Part shown: positions 45,162 through 53,241 of the stretch, in pieces | Layout of the letters: every line of letters begins with the position of its first letter | Numbering within the stretch: position 1 is the stretch's first letter | Notes under the pieces: generated by a model | The model's input: only the letters and a program-made list of their open reading frames with translations | What the model was told of the DNA's origin: nothing | Databases searched by the model: none | Translations under genes and position numbers: made by a program | Assembly: GCF_035982055.1 (NCBI RefSeq) | Contig: NZ_CP108427.1 | Location: forward strand, 10,105,001 to 10,169,000 | Direction of reading: 5' to 3' | Origin: Streptomyces sp. NBC_01288 | Lineage (GTDB): Bacteria > Actinomycetota > Actinomycetes > Streptomycetales > Streptomycetaceae | Length of the DNA: 64,000 nt

Positions 45162-46319
45162 ATGCCCCTGCCGCTCCGCCTTGTCTCCCTGCTGGTCGCC
45201 ACCTGCGTGGGCGCCCTCGTGCCCGCGTCGCCCGCCGCGGCCGACGACCACTCCCTCCAGCGCGGCCTCGACGACCTGGTCGCCGCCCCCGACGGCCCGC
45301 CCGGTGTGATCGTCGTCCTCCGCGACGGCGACCGACAACGCGTCCTGCGCGCCGGAACCGCCGACATCGCCACCGGCCGCCCGCTCGAACCGAACGACCA
45401 CACCCGGACCGCGAGCACCAGCAAGGCGTTCAGCGGAGCGGTGGCCCTGCAACTCGTACGACAGCACCGGCTCACCCTCGACGACACGATCGGCACCCGG
45501 CTGCCCCACCAGCCCCGGGCCTGGCGGAAGGTGACCCTGCGCCAGCTGCTCCAACACACCAGCGGCCTGCCGGACTTCAGCGAGAGCACCCGCTTCCGCA
45601 GCCTCATCCAGGCCGACCCGCACCGGCACTTCGACTCGCGGCGCCTGCTCGACTTCGTGGCGGGCGAGCCGCTGCGGTTCACGCCGGGCTCGCAGTACCG
45701 CTACTCCAACTCGGACAACATCGCCGTAGCGCTGATGGCGGAGGCGGCCACCGGCACGCGCTACGAGGACCTGCTGCGCCACGACGTGTACCAGCCGCTG
45801 GGTCTGCGCGACACGAGCCTGCCGCAGGGGTACCGGATGCCGGAGCCGTACATGCACGGATACGCCGTCGGCGGAGCGTCCGGACCGGAGGACGTCAGCG
45901 AGGCGATCGGCATGTCGGGCGTGTGGGCCTCGGGCGGGATCACCTCCTCGCCCCGCGACCTGACCGCGTTCATCAGCGGCTACGCCGCCGGGGCGCTCAC
46001 CTCGAAGGCGGCCGTGCGGGAACAGCGGCACTGGATCCCCGGCGCCTCCGAACCGGCCGGCCCCGGCCGCAACAGCGCCGGACTCGCGCTCTTCCGCTAC
46101 GACACCCGGTGCGGGGTGGTCCTCGGACATACCGGGAACACCCTTGGTTACACACAGTTGATCGCGGCGACCCCCGACGGCCGACGCTCGCTCACTTTCT
46201 CATTGACAACTCAGGTGAACCAGGCGGGGAACCCGGAACTGCTGCGCAAGGTGCGCGCGGTCGAGGAGGACGCGGTGTGCAGCCTGTTGGGGACATACGG
46301 GGCAGAGCGCCACTCCTGA
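45162..46319 (+). CDS. Secreted serine hydrolase, beta-lactamase/D-Ala-D-Ala carboxypeptidase family
   Basis: A 385-residue protein with signal peptide (cleavage near residue 27, PAAA-DD). The catalytic motifs are S85-T-S-K88, the tyrosine block YRYSNSDN, and LGHTGNTLG in place of KTG. These are typical of class C beta-lactamase-like esterases and R61-type DD-peptidases. Possible role in cell-wall trimming or ester hydrolysis. Start ATG at 45162. Confidence 0.9.
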   Translation: MPLPLRLVSLLVATCVGALVPASPAAADDHSLQRGLDDLVAAPDGPPGVIVVLRDGDRQRVLRAGTADIATGRPLEPNDHTRTASTSKAFSGAVALQLVRQHRLTLDDTIGTRLPHQPRAWRKVTLRQLLQHTSGLPDFSESTRFRSLIQADPHRHFDSRRLLDFVAGEPLRFTPGSQYRYSNSDNIAVALMAEAATGTRYEDLLRHDVYQPLGLRDTSLPQGYRMPEPYMHGYAVGGASGPEDVSEAIGMSGVWASGGITSSPRDLTAFISGYAAGALTSKAAVREQRHWIPGASEPAGPGRNSAGLALFRYDTRCGVVLGHTGNTLGYTQLIAATPDGRRSLTFSLTTQVNQAGNPELLRKVRAVEEDAVCSLLGTYGAERHS

Positions 46320-46362
46320 CCGAGGACGCTCGCCCCTTCCGCCTCAGGCGAACCGTTACTGC

Positions 46363-47349
46363 TCAACCGACCGCACTGTCCGAGCCGTTCACGAGGCCCT
46401 CCAGTTCCGAGGCGGCGGGCAGGGCCAGCCACTCCGCGATGGTCCGGGCGATCGGCTGACCGGTCTCCGCCTCGACGAAGCCGAACTGGCCCGACTGGTT
46501 GCACTCCAGGAACCACCAGGTCCCGTCGCCGTCCTCCGCGAAGTCGAAGGCGCCGTAGGCCAGTTCGGCCTCGCGCATGTAGGTGAGGACGGCCTCGGCG
46601 ATGCGCGGCGGGACCTCGGTGGGGCACCACGGCTGCGCGGACACGGCGAAACGGACGTCGACCTCGACGGGGTCGGGGTCGGGGGCGGTCGCCGTACGGG
46701 CGGCGAGCATCCGGTCGCCCACCACGGTGAGCCGGATGTCCGCACGCTTGGCGACCCGGCGTTGCAGCAGCGTCGGGCCGAACGCGACGGCGGCGAAGTC
46801 GGTGTCCGGCGCGACCCGGCTCGTCGGCACCGCCCGGGGCGGGTCCTGCGGATGGGCTCCGGAGATCGGCTTGACCACCAGGTCCGGGAAGCGCCGCGAG
46901 AACTCGCGCGCGGCCTGCGGGAACGTGGTGATCAGGGTGGCCGGCACGGGCAGCCCGCTGCGCTGCGCGAGACGCAGCTGCCAGGGCTTGTGCCGGGCGC
47001 GGCGGGACGCGTCGGGGTGGTTCATCCAGCGGGCGCCGGAGCCGCGGAGCATGCCGTAGAGCGCCTGTGAGGCCTCCTCGGTCAGCCACGCGGAGGGCTG
47101 GGGTGCGCGGGTCGCCGGGGAGCCCGGTCTGCGCACCCAGATGGACCGCAGTCCGCTCACGCTCACCAGCCGCCCCCCGGCGGACAGATGGCCGCGGAAG
47201 GCTCCGTGCACGTACTCACCGGACAGCGCGACCCCGCCCGTGAGGTCGGCGGGATCGATCCGGACCACGGGGACGCCGGACGCGTGCAGGTGGACCACCA
47301 CCATGTCCGCCGTGACGTCCTCTTCGCAGGTAAGGACCAGGACGGTCAT
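46363..47349 (-). CDS. tgmB: ATP-grasp ribosomal peptide maturase (graspetide synthetase)
   Basis: A 328-residue ATP-grasp enzyme of the MvdD/TgmB type. An N-terminal pre-ATP domain (MTVLVLTCEEDVTADMVVVHL) is followed by the ATP-grasp core with VVKPISGA (ATP-binding Lys) and, near the end, LECNQSGQFGFVE, which holds the metal-binding Glu and Asn. Such enzymes form omega-ester or omega-amide links between Thr/Ser/Lys and Asp/Glu side chains of a RiPP precursor. The precursor gene lies 17 nt upstream on the same strand. It resembles the SAV_5884 family as I recall it. No methyltransferase or exporter gene follows. Confidence 0.92.
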   Translation of the reverse strand: MTVLVLTCEEDVTADMVVVHLHASGVPVVRIDPADLTGGVALSGEYVHGAFRGHLSAGGRLVSVSGLRSIWVRRPGSPATRAPQPSAWLTEEASQALYGMLRGSGARWMNHPDASRRARHKPWQLRLAQRSGLPVPATLITTFPQAAREFSRRFPDLVVKPISGAHPQDPPRAVPTSRVAPDTDFAAVAFGPTLLQRRVAKRADIRLTVVGDRMLAARTATAPDPDPVEVDVRFAVSAQPWCPTEVPPRIAEAVLTYMREAELAYGAFDFAEDGDGTWWFLECNQSGQFGFVEAETGQPIARTIAEWLALPAASELEGLVNGSDSAVG

Positions 47350-47365
47350 TTTCGTCGTTCCGTGT

Positions 47366-47557
47366 TCAGTCGTCGAAGTGAGTCTTCGATCCCGCGGTGG
47401 ACGTCGTGGTCCCCAGTTCTCTCAGCAGAGCGAGATCATGGGCGGCGACCCGTCCGTCGGCGAGCACGTTCAACTGCAGTCCGGAGTCGTAGCTGTACGG
47501 AGCGCTGAGCTCCAACTGTGCTGCCGGGCGAGCGTAGTTGAGCGCGAACGGTTGCAT
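47366..47557 (-). CDS. tgmA: Graspetide precursor peptide
   Basis: A 63-residue precursor. The leader MQPFALNYARPAA, followed by PYSYDSGLQLN and DGR, fits the GRASP-target family (conserved PFALNYA motif). The C-terminal core is GTTTSTAGSKTHFDD, with Thr/Ser/Lys donors and a final Asp pair as acceptors, so side-chain ester or amide rings are expected. Start ATG 47557, with GGGAGAG three bases upstream. Upstream there is a perfect inverted repeat at 47675-47700. The ring pattern cannot be told from sequence. Confidence 0.9.
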   Translation of the reverse strand: MQPFALNYARPAAQLELSAPYSYDSGLQLNVLADGRVAAHDLALLRELGTTTSTAGSKTHFDD

Positions 47558-47674
47558 CGTCTCTCCCTCGTCGGTACTGCCTCGTGCAAGCGGTGGCCAC
47601 CCTGCGAGGTCGCTTGGCCCGCTGACTTCCGTCTGCTTCCAGAGACTTATACGAATCGAACGAGTGAATGGTTT

Positions 47675-47700
47675 CCTTACTCTGCGTAGTCAGAGTAAGG
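47675..47700. promoter_or_regulatory. Inverted repeat upstream of the graspetide genes
   Basis: Perfect 10-bp arms CCTTACTCTG and CAGAGTAAGG with a 6-nt loop, about 120 nt before the precursor start and 22 nt after the DUF1232 stop. It could be an operator for the graspetide promoter or a terminator of the upstream gene; the low GC favours an operator. Confidence 0.5.
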
Positions 47701-47721
47701 AGCGCGCCACGCGTACCGGGG

Positions 47722-48018
47722 TCAGTCGAGCTCGCCCGGCAGCCCCTTCTCCTGCTCGCCGAGGGAGTTGCGCATCGTGCGAAGAGCGAGGAGAAGTACG
47801 GCGATGTCGTCCAGATACACGGGATCGGGCATCAGATCGGTCGGCAGTACGAAGTAGAGGACGGCACCCCAGAAAACCCATTTGGGGCCGGTCGGAAGCC
47901 CTGCGCGCCGCATGGAACGCCGCATGCGGACGAGCCGCACCAGCACTCCGACGGCCACGGCGAGCAGCACCACCGCGAGCACCGCGACGATGACGATCAC
48001 GGTCGTGGTCGAGTCCAC
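47722..48018 (-). CDS. DUF1232 (YkvA-like) membrane protein
   Basis: A 98-residue protein with an N-terminal TM segment (residues 6-28) and the DUF1232 core YFVLPTDLMPDPVYLDDIAVLLLAL. Function unknown. It is divergent from the AraC regulator gene and upstream of the graspetide genes, but the inverted repeat suggests it is not in that operon. Confidence 0.85.
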   Translation of the reverse strand: MDSTTTVIVIVAVLAVVLLAVAVGVLVRLVRMRRSMRRAGLPTGPKWVFWGAVLYFVLPTDLMPDPVYLDDIAVLLLALRTMRNSLGEQEKGLPGELD

Positions 48019-48140
48019 TGGCGCCCCTTTTTCCGGTACGGCGGCACGGCATGTGCCCTATCCGGATGCCCGGTTACGGCCCCGGTATGGCCGACGAGGG
48101 GAACATCACACCCGAACGCTTCGAAGAGCCTTGACAGCCG

Positions 48141-48174
48141 TTGACCCCTTGTCGGGCACTGGTACGTTTTCACC
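48141..48174 (+). promoter_or_regulatory. Promoter of a leaderless AraC-type gene
   Basis: TTGACC (48141-48146), 16-nt spacer, TACGTT (48163-48168), then 6 nt to the GTG start. No Shine-Dalgarno. A good SigA-type (HrdB) promoter for a leaderless transcript. Confidence 0.6.
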
Positions 48175-48972
48175 GTGAGCGCGACCAACGGCACCGGAAC
48201 CCATGTACGGATCGGCCTCGACGCCCCACCACGCGTGGCCAGCCTCGGCGTCGGCGTGCACGGGACGGTGAGCCCGCGCGACGTGTTCCGGCTCCCCGAC
48301 CTCTGGCAGCTCCATCTGTACCGCTACGAGGCCGAGTTGACCGTCGACGGCGTGGCACACGAGATCAGGCCCGGCCATGTGAGCCTGGTGCCGCCCGGCG
48401 CGCTGGTGCGGTTCCACTACCGGGGCCGCTCCGAGCACCTCTTCGCCCACCTGGAACTCCCGTCGGCCGGCGAGCGGTTGACCGTGCCCGTGATGCAGGA
48501 CGCCGGTACGCAGACGCCGGTGCTGACCGACCTGATGCATCGGGCGCTCGCGGCGGCACCGCGCAACTCCGCCCGCGCGGCAGCCGAGTTGTGGACCGTG
48601 CTGTGGCGCGTGGCGGACCTGGCGACCCCGGCCGCGGGCGGAACCACCGGTCCCCACCCGGCATTCGCCCTCGCGGTGGCCCACATCGAGTCGAACCTGG
48701 CCGCCCAACTCACCGTCCCCGACGTGGCGCACGCGGCCGGCATCTCGCACAACCACCTCATCCGCCTGTTCCGCGCCGAGACCGGCACCACGGTCGTCGC
48801 CCACCTCCGACACCGCCGCATGGAACGCGCCCGGCACCTGCTGCGCGAGTCGACCCTGTCCATCCCGGCGATCGCGGCCGCCGTCGGCATCGGCGATCTA
48901 CAGGCATTCAACAAGGCGTGCCGACGCGAACTGGGGGCTTCACCCAGGGCGGTTCGCGCCGGCACCTCGTGA
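48175..48972 (+). CDS. AraC family transcriptional regulator
   Basis: A 265-residue regulator. An N-terminal cupin-like sugar-sensing domain (LWQLHLYRYEAELTVDGVAHEIRPGHVSLVPPG, residues 40-80) is followed by a double HTH (LTVPDVAHAAGISHNHLIRLFRAETG; SIPAIAAAVGIGDLQAFNKACRRELG). It is convergent with the GH29 gene, with 1 nt between the stops. A link to fucose metabolism is plausible but unproven. Confidence 0.9.
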   Translation: MSATNGTGTHVRIGLDAPPRVASLGVGVHGTVSPRDVFRLPDLWQLHLYRYEAELTVDGVAHEIRPGHVSLVPPGALVRFHYRGRSEHLFAHLELPSAGERLTVPVMQDAGTQTPVLTDLMHRALAAAPRNSARAAAELWTVLWRVADLATPAAGGTTGPHPAFALAVAHIESNLAAQLTVPDVAHAAGISHNHLIRLFRAETGTTVVAHLRHRRMERARHLLRESTLSIPAIAAAVGIGDLQAFNKACRRELGASPRAVRAGTS

Positions 48973-48973
48973 C

Positions 48974-50245
48974 TCAATCCCGGCCGGCACCCCTGTAGAG
49001 GTCCAACTCCCCGTCCAGCTCGACCGCCAGGACCGTCGCCGACTCGTCGACGTCGGCCGCGCCCGGGGCGTCGATCCACGTCACGCCCGGCACGTCGCCG
49101 AGACCGCCGGTGACGTCGTGGCCGAGTTCGGCGCCGGTGCCGAGGACCGTGACGCGCTTGACGGGCGTACGCAGGCCGCGCACCGACACCGACTCGCGCG
49201 GCGGATCGAAACACACCAGGTACAGCGTGCGGCGGTCGGCGGAGAGGGTGCTGGGGCCGTAGTGGTGCCCGGCGGGCAGACCGGCGACCGTGCCGTACAC
49301 GGCCTCGGAGTGCCGGGCGATCCACGCGCCGAGACCCTCAAGTCGCTCCGTCTGCGCGGGCGTTATCGTCCCGTCCTCCCTCGGGCCCACGTCGAGCAGC
49401 AGATTGCCGCCCATCCCGATCGTCTCCGCGAAGTAACGCACCAGCTGCCGCACCGACTTGTGGTGCTCGTCCCCGTGCTGGAAACCCCACGAGTCGTTCA
49501 CCGTCAGGCACAACTCCCAAGGCCCGTCCGGCGCTTGCAACGGCACCCCCTGCTCGGGCGTCGCGTAGTCGCCGTAGCTGAGCATGCGGGCGTTGAGGAC
49601 GGTGTCGGGGTTCCCGGCGAGGATCAGCTCGGCCAACTCCCGCATGCCCCACTGCTCTTCGCTGCGCTCCCACTCGCCGTCGAACCACAACAGGTCGGGC
49701 CGGAAGCGGTCGACCAACTCGCCGACCTGGCCGTTGCGGTACGCCAGGTAGCGCGCCCACGCGGCCGGGTCCTCGTGGCCGGGCCGTGCGGAGGCGTACG
49801 GGTTGGCGCGGATCTCCTCGTCGAACGGCTGGGGGTGCGCCGTGCTGGCGTAGTCGGGGTGGTTCCAGTCCGAATGGGAGTAGTACAGGCCGACGTTGAG
49901 ACCCTCCTCGCGCAGCGCCTCCGCGTACGGCCCGATCAGATCGCGGCCCGCCGGGGTGCGGCGGACCACGTCCAGGTCGCCGTGGGCCGTGTCCCACAGG
50001 GCCACGCCGTCGTGGTGACGTGCGGTCAGCACCGCGTACTTGGCACCCGCCCGCGCGAACAGCCGTGCCCAGGCCCGCGGTTCGTAGCGTGCGGCGGTGA
50101 AGCCGTCGAGCTGCCGCATGTACTGGTCGTGCGGGACCTGGCCCGAGTAGAAGGACCAGGACTCCGGTACACCGTCGACGGCGTAGATCCCGTAGTGGAC
50201 GAAGATGCCCAACTTGGCATCGCGGAACCAGGGTTGCATCGGCAT
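48974..50245 (-). CDS. GH29 alpha-L-fucosidase
   Basis: A 423-residue protein. The N terminus MPMQPWFRDAKLGIFVHYG is the family opening. TARHHDGVALWD and YYSHSDWNHP follow. The nucleophile Asp is in LLWFDGEWE, and DVGPREDGTI is a late family block. No signal peptide, so intracellular: it would act on imported fucosides. The C-terminal beta domain (residues 330-423) is shortened but complete. Start at ATG 50245, with ATG 50239 as alternative. Confidence 0.92.
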   Translation of the reverse strand: MPMQPWFRDAKLGIFVHYGIYAVDGVPESWSFYSGQVPHDQYMRQLDGFTAARYEPRAWARLFARAGAKYAVLTARHHDGVALWDTAHGDLDVVRRTPAGRDLIGPYAEALREEGLNVGLYYSHSDWNHPDYASTAHPQPFDEEIRANPYASARPGHEDPAAWARYLAYRNGQVGELVDRFRPDLLWFDGEWERSEEQWGMRELAELILAGNPDTVLNARMLSYGDYATPEQGVPLQAPDGPWELCLTVNDSWGFQHGDEHHKSVRQLVRYFAETIGMGGNLLLDVGPREDGTITPAQTERLEGLGAWIARHSEAVYGTVAGLPAGHHYGPSTLSADRRTLYLVCFDPPRESVSVRGLRTPVKRVTVLGTGAELGHDVTGGLGDVPGVTWIDAPGAADVDESATVLAVELDGELDLYRGAGRD

Positions 50246-50352
50246 GCCCCCAAGCTAGGACGGAGGGCTCGGGAGGCGCGTGGGCGGTGATCACCACTGG
50301 TGGTCGATTCTCACCATCCGCGTTGCGCTGCGTAGGCCTTCGACGCGACCGA

Positions 50353-50395
50353 GGGGCCAGGACGTCATCTGCGTGACGACGTTTGTCCTGGCCCC
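50353..50395. terminator. Hairpin terminator after the unrecognised 50408-51655 gene
   Basis: Perfect 11-bp stem (GGGGCCAGGAC / GTCCTGGCCCC) with a 21-nt loop that may fold further. Confidence 0.65.
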
Positions 50396-50407
50396 GAGGC
50401 CGACTGT

Positions 50408-51655
50408 CTACCGCTCCTCGGCCGAGCGGCCACTGTCACTCGGCGGATCGGCCTGCTCGCTGTCGGTCGGCGGTGCGGGGCGCAGCGCCTTCGTCGCGCC
50501 CCGCAACCGACCGAACGTCCGCTGGAACGGGGACCCGCCCGGCTGGGACGGGGCCCCGGGCATGGCGGCACCGGCGGAGTCGCGCAGTGCGGCCAGTGCC
50601 TCGTTGGCCCGGTCCGCGGACTCCCGGTACAGGTCCCGGGACTTCGTCATCGCTTCGAGCGCCTCGGCGTACATGGCCACGAGCCTGCGCTCCCGGGCCA
50701 GTTCCTCGTCCATCGTCATCAGCTTCCACTGCTCGCGCAGCGCGGTGACGGCCTCCTGGCCGCCGTCCGGCAGGGGGCGCGCGGAGGCGGCGTAGCGACA
50801 GAGGACGTCGACGAGTTCCGTGGGCTCGGAGCCGTCGAGGAAGACGCTGCGCACGGAGAACTCGCGCACGTCGTAGGAGGGAGCCACCGGACTGGTGGGC
50901 AGCACCACGGCACCGCCGCGCGGCACCTGAAAGTCGAACTCGCGCAGCAACGCCCAGTTGACGGACCGTAGTTGATCGGGTGTGGCCCGGTGCTCCACCA
51001 CGCGGTGCCGGAGGCTCGCGGGCAGCAGCCGGGCCAGGGGTTCCCGGCCGTGCGCGTCCGGGGTCATGGCCTCGTGCACGACGACGTGGATGCTCCAGCC
51101 GTCCTGCGCGCAGCTACGGAACAGGCGCCGCAGCTCCTTCTCGTCGGACGGCAGCGGATTGACCTGCCCGAAGCGCAGCCCCGGAACCGTCACCTGGTCC
51201 CAGCCGGCGTCGGCGCTCCCGGGGTCCTCGGGCCAGAACATGGTCGCGGGGGAGGGCCACCGGGGATCCCAGACCCGCTCGGCCTCCGCGACCAGGACCC
51301 ACTCCTGACCCTCCGCCGAGACGGAGGCGGCGGAGGCGGAACCGGTGCCGGGCTCGGGGACATGCGGAAGCGTCAGCCGTGCCCGTACGGTCACCGTCCC
51401 CTCGACCCGCCATCGCGCCTCGAAGACCTGGTCGAGCGGATCATGGACCTGACCGTGAACCTGATCCTGACCGGGGTCGGGTTGCCGATCCTGGTCCTCG
51501 TCGGGTTCCAGGTGGTCGTCGATGACCTCGCGGTCCTTGAGCCGTTGCAGCTGTCGCCGTACGACATCCGCGGCGTCGGCGGACCCGACGTGGCGGCCGC
51601 GAGCCAGCCACACCGTGTGGGGGATCGTGGGCGAAGCTGTGGAGGAGTTCGACAT
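50408..51655 (-). CDS. Unrecognised protein, possible conflict-system or regulatory factor
   Basis: A 415-residue protein without a family I can name. The first 60 residues look like an Asp/Arg-rich linker (DDHLEPDEDQDRQPD). A central folded region (90-310) has WRVEGTVTVRARLTLP, DGWSIHVVVHEAMTPD, and WALLREFDFQVPRGGAVVLP. The C-terminal 320-375 is helical with heptad-like charges (MDEELARERRLVAMYAEALEAMTKSRDLYRESADRANEALAAL), then a disordered tail. No signal or TM segment. The layout recalls C-terminal modules of Streptomyces vWA-MoxR-associated proteins, but I cannot support that call. Start ATG 51655 has no ribosome site. A second terminator-bounded gene precedes it. Confidence 0.7.
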   Translation of the reverse strand: MSNSSTASPTIPHTVWLARGRHVGSADAADVVRRQLQRLKDREVIDDHLEPDEDQDRQPDPGQDQVHGQVHDPLDQVFEARWRVEGTVTVRARLTLPHVPEPGTGSASAASVSAEGQEWVLVAEAERVWDPRWPSPATMFWPEDPGSADAGWDQVTVPGLRFGQVNPLPSDEKELRRLFRSCAQDGWSIHVVVHEAMTPDAHGREPLARLLPASLRHRVVEHRATPDQLRSVNWALLREFDFQVPRGGAVVLPTSPVAPSYDVREFSVRSVFLDGSEPTELVDVLCRYAASARPLPDGGQEAVTALREQWKLMTMDEELARERRLVAMYAEALEAMTKSRDLYRESADRANEALAALRDSAGAAMPGAPSQPGGSPFQRTFGRLRGATKALRPAPPTDSEQADPPSDSGRSAEER

Positions 51656-51876
51656 AGGCCAATCTGCGGGCGGGGGCGGTGCTGACCCACCAGTATCACC
51701 GTCGGAGATCTTGGCGGGTCAAGCGGGGGGTCGAGCAAGGGTCGTAGAGTCTCGTATGCCCGTTTTTCCTGGGATACCGCGTGAGCTTACGCGCGGGGTG
51801 TGATCGGTTCACTCCGGGCGGGCGGGTTTCACGCGTGCCTCTGACGTGGACCTGTCCGCAGAATGGTGGGGCGGAC

Positions 51877-51910
51877 GGGACCCGCCCACCATCCGCTCGG
51901 GGCGGGTCCC
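51877..51910. terminator. Hairpin terminator after the Cys-rich gene
   Basis: Perfect 11-bp stem (GGGACCCGCCC / GGGCGGGTCCC), 12-nt loop, 20 nt past the stop of the gene at 51930. Confidence 0.7.
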
Positions 51911-51929
51911 TTCCGTGTGCCACCGGAAT

Positions 51930-52484
51930 TCACCGTTCCCGACGCCTGGTCGCGGCACCCGGCCGGGACGCGGCGCCCGGTTCGGGCGGGGGCGCGCTGA
52001 ACCCGGCCGGTACCGACCGGGCGCTCGTCGGGGGCGGCGCCTGAAGGGGTACGACCGTCTCCTCGCGCGGCGGCCGGGTGCGCGGCAGCGGCTTGCCGAC
52101 GACGCGGGTGTGCGTCATCAGCGAGGCGCAGGCCGCGCAGACCTCGGCCAGGGTCCACACCTGGCCGACCGCGGGATCGTGGCGCAGCACGAGCAGTACC
52201 GAGCCCGAGCAGTCGACCCGGGTCCCCTCGTGGGCCGCGCACCGCTGCCGACGGCAGCCGCAGGCCGCGTCGGGGCGTACGGTCGCCGCTCTGACGTGGG
52301 CCGCCGCATGGGCTTCGGCGAAGCGGCGCAGGGCCGCGATGTCGCGCGACCGGGCGGGCATGCCGCACCCGGAGGAGCAGCTGACCGAGGCGGTACGGTC
52401 GCGGTGACCTGTGATGCGAATAGTCCAGGTACGCCCGGGTCGACGGGCTGACGGGGCGTCAGGGTACGCGAGAGCCAAGACCAC
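51930..52484 (-). CDS. Cysteine-rich hypothetical protein
   Basis: A 184-residue protein with clustered Cys: CSSGC near residue 36, CGCRRQRC near 75, and CAAC near 115, plus several His. This suggests one or two zinc-binding sites. A Pro/Ala/Arg-rich tail (residues 130-184) looks disordered. No family recognised. Start GTG 52484 after AAAGGA is close; TTG or later starts are possible because the first 28 residues look weakly conserved. Confidence 0.65.
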   Translation of the reverse strand: MVLALAYPDAPSARRPGRTWTIRITGHRDRTASVSCSSGCGMPARSRDIAALRRFAEAHAAAHVRAATVRPDAACGCRRQRCAAHEGTRVDCSGSVLLVLRHDPAVGQVWTLAEVCAACASLMTHTRVVGKPLPRTRPPREETVVPLQAPPPTSARSVPAGFSAPPPEPGAASRPGAATRRRER

Positions 52485-52520
52485 AGTTCCTTTGAGTGGA
52501 GGTGTTCACGCGGAAGAGGC

Positions 52521-52547
52521 GCTGAGTTAAGGGCTAGCTGAGTTAAG
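52521..52547. repeat. Two direct repeats GCTGAGTTAAG
   Basis: Identical 11-bp copies at 52521 and 52537, 16-bp period, about 90 nt before the PadR start. AT-rich in the local context; a candidate binding site. Confidence 0.6.
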
Positions 52548-52622
52548 AACTACCCGTCGTGGGGCAGTTCACATCATTTGCGGACCCCAAGTATTCGTTC
52601 GACACCGCGATACGGTCGGCGC

Positions 52623-53153
52623 ATGTCTGACGCGCGGCTGACCACCTCCTCCTTCCTCGTCCTCGGCATCATCGACAAACTCGGCGAGGCGAGCCCGTAC
52701 GACGTGAAGACGGAGGCCGCGCGGACCGTCGCGCCGTTCTGGTCGGTGCCGCACGCGCAGGTGTACGCCCAGTGCGACCGGCTGCTGGAGGCGGGCCTGC
52801 TGTCCCAGGTACGGCAGGAAAGCGGCCGTAACCGCCGGGTGTTGACCCTCACCGGCCAGGGCAGGTCCATCTTCCGGAGCTGGCTGGACGACCCGGAGTT
52901 CGTTCCGGTCGAGGCCAGGGAGCGCGGCATTCTCAAGCTGTGGTTCGGCGGCCGGCCCGACGTCCTCGCCCCGGTCCAGCTCGGCGAGCACGAGAAGACC
53001 CTGCGCGGCTACGAGGAACTCGCCGACGGCGTGGGTGAGTTGCTGACCCCGGGACAGACCGAGGCGCTGGAGTTCGGCATCCGGTACGAGCGGATGATGG
53101 TCGACTTCTGGCAGTGGGTGCGGCACCGCGACGAACGCGCGCAGGACCGTTGA
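52623..53153 (+). CDS. PadR family transcriptional regulator
   Basis: A 176-residue PadR protein. N-terminal winged helix (LTTSSFLVLGIIDKLGEASPYDVKTEAARTV; VYAQCDRLLEAGLLSQVRQE) and a C-terminal helical dimer domain. TACGGT lies 6 nt before ATG 52623 and there is no Shine-Dalgarno, so it is probably leaderless. It may autoregulate through the GCTGAGTTAAG repeats and control the membrane protein gene 88 nt downstream. Confidence 0.88.
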   Translation: MSDARLTTSSFLVLGIIDKLGEASPYDVKTEAARTVAPFWSVPHAQVYAQCDRLLEAGLLSQVRQESGRNRRVLTLTGQGRSIFRSWLDDPEFVPVEARERGILKLWFGGRPDVLAPVQLGEHEKTLRGYEELADGVGELLTPGQTEALEFGIRYERMMVDFWQWVRHRDERAQDR

Positions 53154-53241
53154 CCCCGACGACGGCCGCCTCTACCGTCTCGATAGTCCAGACGAGACCA
53201 TCGAGGGCCGGGCCGAGGCCCTGAGCCGGCAGGGGGCCGCC

